In this document: piece by piece, positions 5,417 to 6,272 of the stretch
How the letters are laid out: the number at the start of each line of letters is the position of its first letter
How positions within the stretch are numbered: the first letter of the stretch is position 1
Source: Ruminococcus sp. UBA1366
GTDB lineage: Bacteria > Bacillota > Clostridia > Oscillospirales > Ruminococcaceae
Assembly (NCBI GenBank): GCA_002306005.1
Contig: DBRO01000059.1
Span: 6,722-12,993, forward strand
Direction of reading: 5' to 3'
Length of the DNA: 6,272 bases
The notes under the pieces: model-generated
The model's database searches: none
Told to the model about the DNA's origin: nothing
Seen by the model: only the letters and a program-made list of their open reading frames with translations
Made by a program: the position numbers and the translations under genes

Positions 5417-6271
5417 AATGTTAACCTCAATATCGCCCACGCCGCCTTCAATCTTCATGTGGTTTTGTGCGGATTGGTTACCCGTATCGTTGCTGCGGAA
5501 CCCCCCAACCCCTTTGTCAACATCCACATAGTATTCCTCCGGATTTCCGGAAAGCGCCAAATCTACGTCACCCACGCCGCATTCAATTTCTGTATCCCCC
5601 AGCAGCATGGAATTTTCCATATCCACATCCCCGACGCCGGCATCCAAATTCATGCCTGTAATCGAACAGTTTTCAAAAGAAAGTTCCCCCACACCCGCTT
5701 CGATTTTCGGATTCACCAAAGTGGAGTTCCGGAACGTGACATCACCGATACCGCAATCAATTTCTGCCGATTGCTCCACGCGGAAATCCTCCGCCAGAAA
5801 ATCTCCCGCACCGCCGGTAATATTCGCTTTAGAAACTCGGACACCCTTCATGGAAAAATCGCCGGCACCGTATGCGATCGTCATCTGCTCATACAATTTT
5901 TGCGGCATATACACCACAATTTCCGTATCTGTACCAAACAGGCTCGTAAAGCCCATATACTGAAACCAGCTTTGTTCGCCGTATTCAAATTTCAGATTTC
6001 CGCCGACTACTGTAACATCCAGCAAATCGGGATCAATATTTGTTGCCTCATAGCGGAACTCATTTCCGGGCAGGATTGTCACATCGCCCATGTCGATATC
6101 CAAATCTATGGAATCGACTTCCTCGGCGCTTGCAATTGTTTCACTCTTGTCCTCGAAATCCAGTGATTTTGCAAGACTGCCGGAATGCATGGAAACCGCA
6201 CTTCCGGCGACCAGAACAACTCCAACCGCAACAAAAATTCCTGGCAGGGTATATTTCACAAACGCGCTCAT
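5408..6271 (-). CDS. Membrane-anchored DUF4097 repeat protein (LiaX-like)
   Basis: 287 aa in this window. Residues about 9-27 are a hydrophobic segment (LPGIFVAVGVVLVAGSAVS), likely a signal anchor or signal peptide, so the rest should be extracytoplasmic. From residue 135 the protein repeats a G-x-G-D/E block (135, 154, 174, 193, 212, 232, 254, 277), mostly every 19-20 residues, with alternating hydrophobic strands between; this is the pattern of the DUF4097 'putative adhesin' beta-solenoid family. Block 254 reads GVGG, without the acid. The protein is strongly acidic. Enterococcal LiaX, a DUF4097 protein, takes part in daptomycin and peptide sensing beside a PspC protein, and this gene likewise precedes a PspC gene by 42 nt. 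The ATG at 6271 fits the membrane segment, but only one base lies upstream, so neither the ribosome binding site nor a longer start can be checked. Confidence 0.85.
   Translation of the reverse strand: MSAFVKYTLPGIFVAVGVVLVAGSAVSMHSGSLAKSLDFEDKSETIASAEEVDSIDLDIDMGDVTILPGNEFRYEATNIDPDLLDVTVVGGNLKFEYGEQSWFQYMGFTSLFGTDTEIVVYMPQKLYEQMTIAYGAGDFSMKGVRVSKANITGGAGDFLAEDFRVEQSAEIDCGIGDVTFRNSTLVNPKIEAGVGELSFENCSITGMNLDAGVGDVDMENSMLLGDTEIECGVGDVDLALSGNPEEYYVDVDKGVGGFRSNDTGNQSAQNHMKIEGGVGDIEVNISQ
5432..5869 (-). repeat. Coding repeat array, about 57-70 bp period, in the DUF4097 gene
   Basis: Eight copies of a G-x-G-D/E codon block recur in frame, spaced 19, 20, 19, 19, 20, 22 and 23 codons. DNA identity between copies is moderate, e.g. 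variants of CACGCCG and TTCAATTTCTG on the plus strand, so copies have diverged and the array is structural at protein level. Confidence 0.75.
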
Positions 6272-6272
6272 A

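Noticed and set aside
5432..5869. Regular DNA repeats that might suggest a CRISPR array
   Set aside because: The repeats are degenerate, in frame and encode G-x-G-D turns; there are no identical direct repeats with unique spacers.
5459..6166. 235-codon open frame on the plus strand
   Set aside because: Mirror of the DUF4097 gene; its apparent repeats are the reverse complement of the G-x-G-D codons.

Overview
The window looks like a chromosomal segment of a low-to-mid GC Gram-positive anaerobe, most likely class Clostridia, possibly an Oscillospirales/Ruminococcaceae-type gut bacterium. The reasons are strong GGAGG-type ribosome binding sites, a consensus sigma-A promoter, a YqeG-family phosphatase, a Pol I with a degenerate proofreading domain, and a DUF4097/PspC envelope pair. 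The lineage is inferred from gene content, not from a marker match. No mobile element, CRISPR array, rRNA or tRNA is visible. Seven genes lie on the minus strand and one small gene on the plus strand.

Left part (1-4161, minus strand): a tightly packed run, transcribed right to left, of yqeG (HAD phosphatase), aroQ (type II 3-dehydroquinate dehydratase), a TrmN6/YabB-type methyltransferase and polA. yqeG and aroQ overlap by an ATGA. The other gaps are 40 and 31 nt and hold good ribosome binding sites, so this is probably one operon. polA is cut by the window edge inside the QVHDE motif of the polymerase active site.

Middle (4162-4953): rpsU (ribosomal protein S21, 57 aa), driven by a near-consensus TTGACT-17-TATAAT promoter and preceded by a leader of about 165 nt in which three hairpins can be drawn. 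A likely intrinsic terminator and a separate large inverted repeat lie between rpsU and yqeG. Upstream of the rpsU promoter is an AT-rich divergent region feeding a small plus-strand gene.

Right part (4954-6272): a 57-aa plus-strand single-membrane-span protein converges on a minus-strand pair: a membrane-anchored DUF4097 repeat protein followed by a small PspC-domain protein. A strong hairpin with T-runs on both sides separates the convergent units. The DUF4097/PspC pair resembles the LiaX/LiaY envelope-stress pairing described in enterococci. A perfect 17-bp palindrome sits on the stop codon between the two genes.

Most of the window is ordinary housekeeping. The items most worth a second look are the structured rpsU leader, the DUF4097-PspC module with its convergent small membrane protein, and the loss of Pol I proofreading residues.
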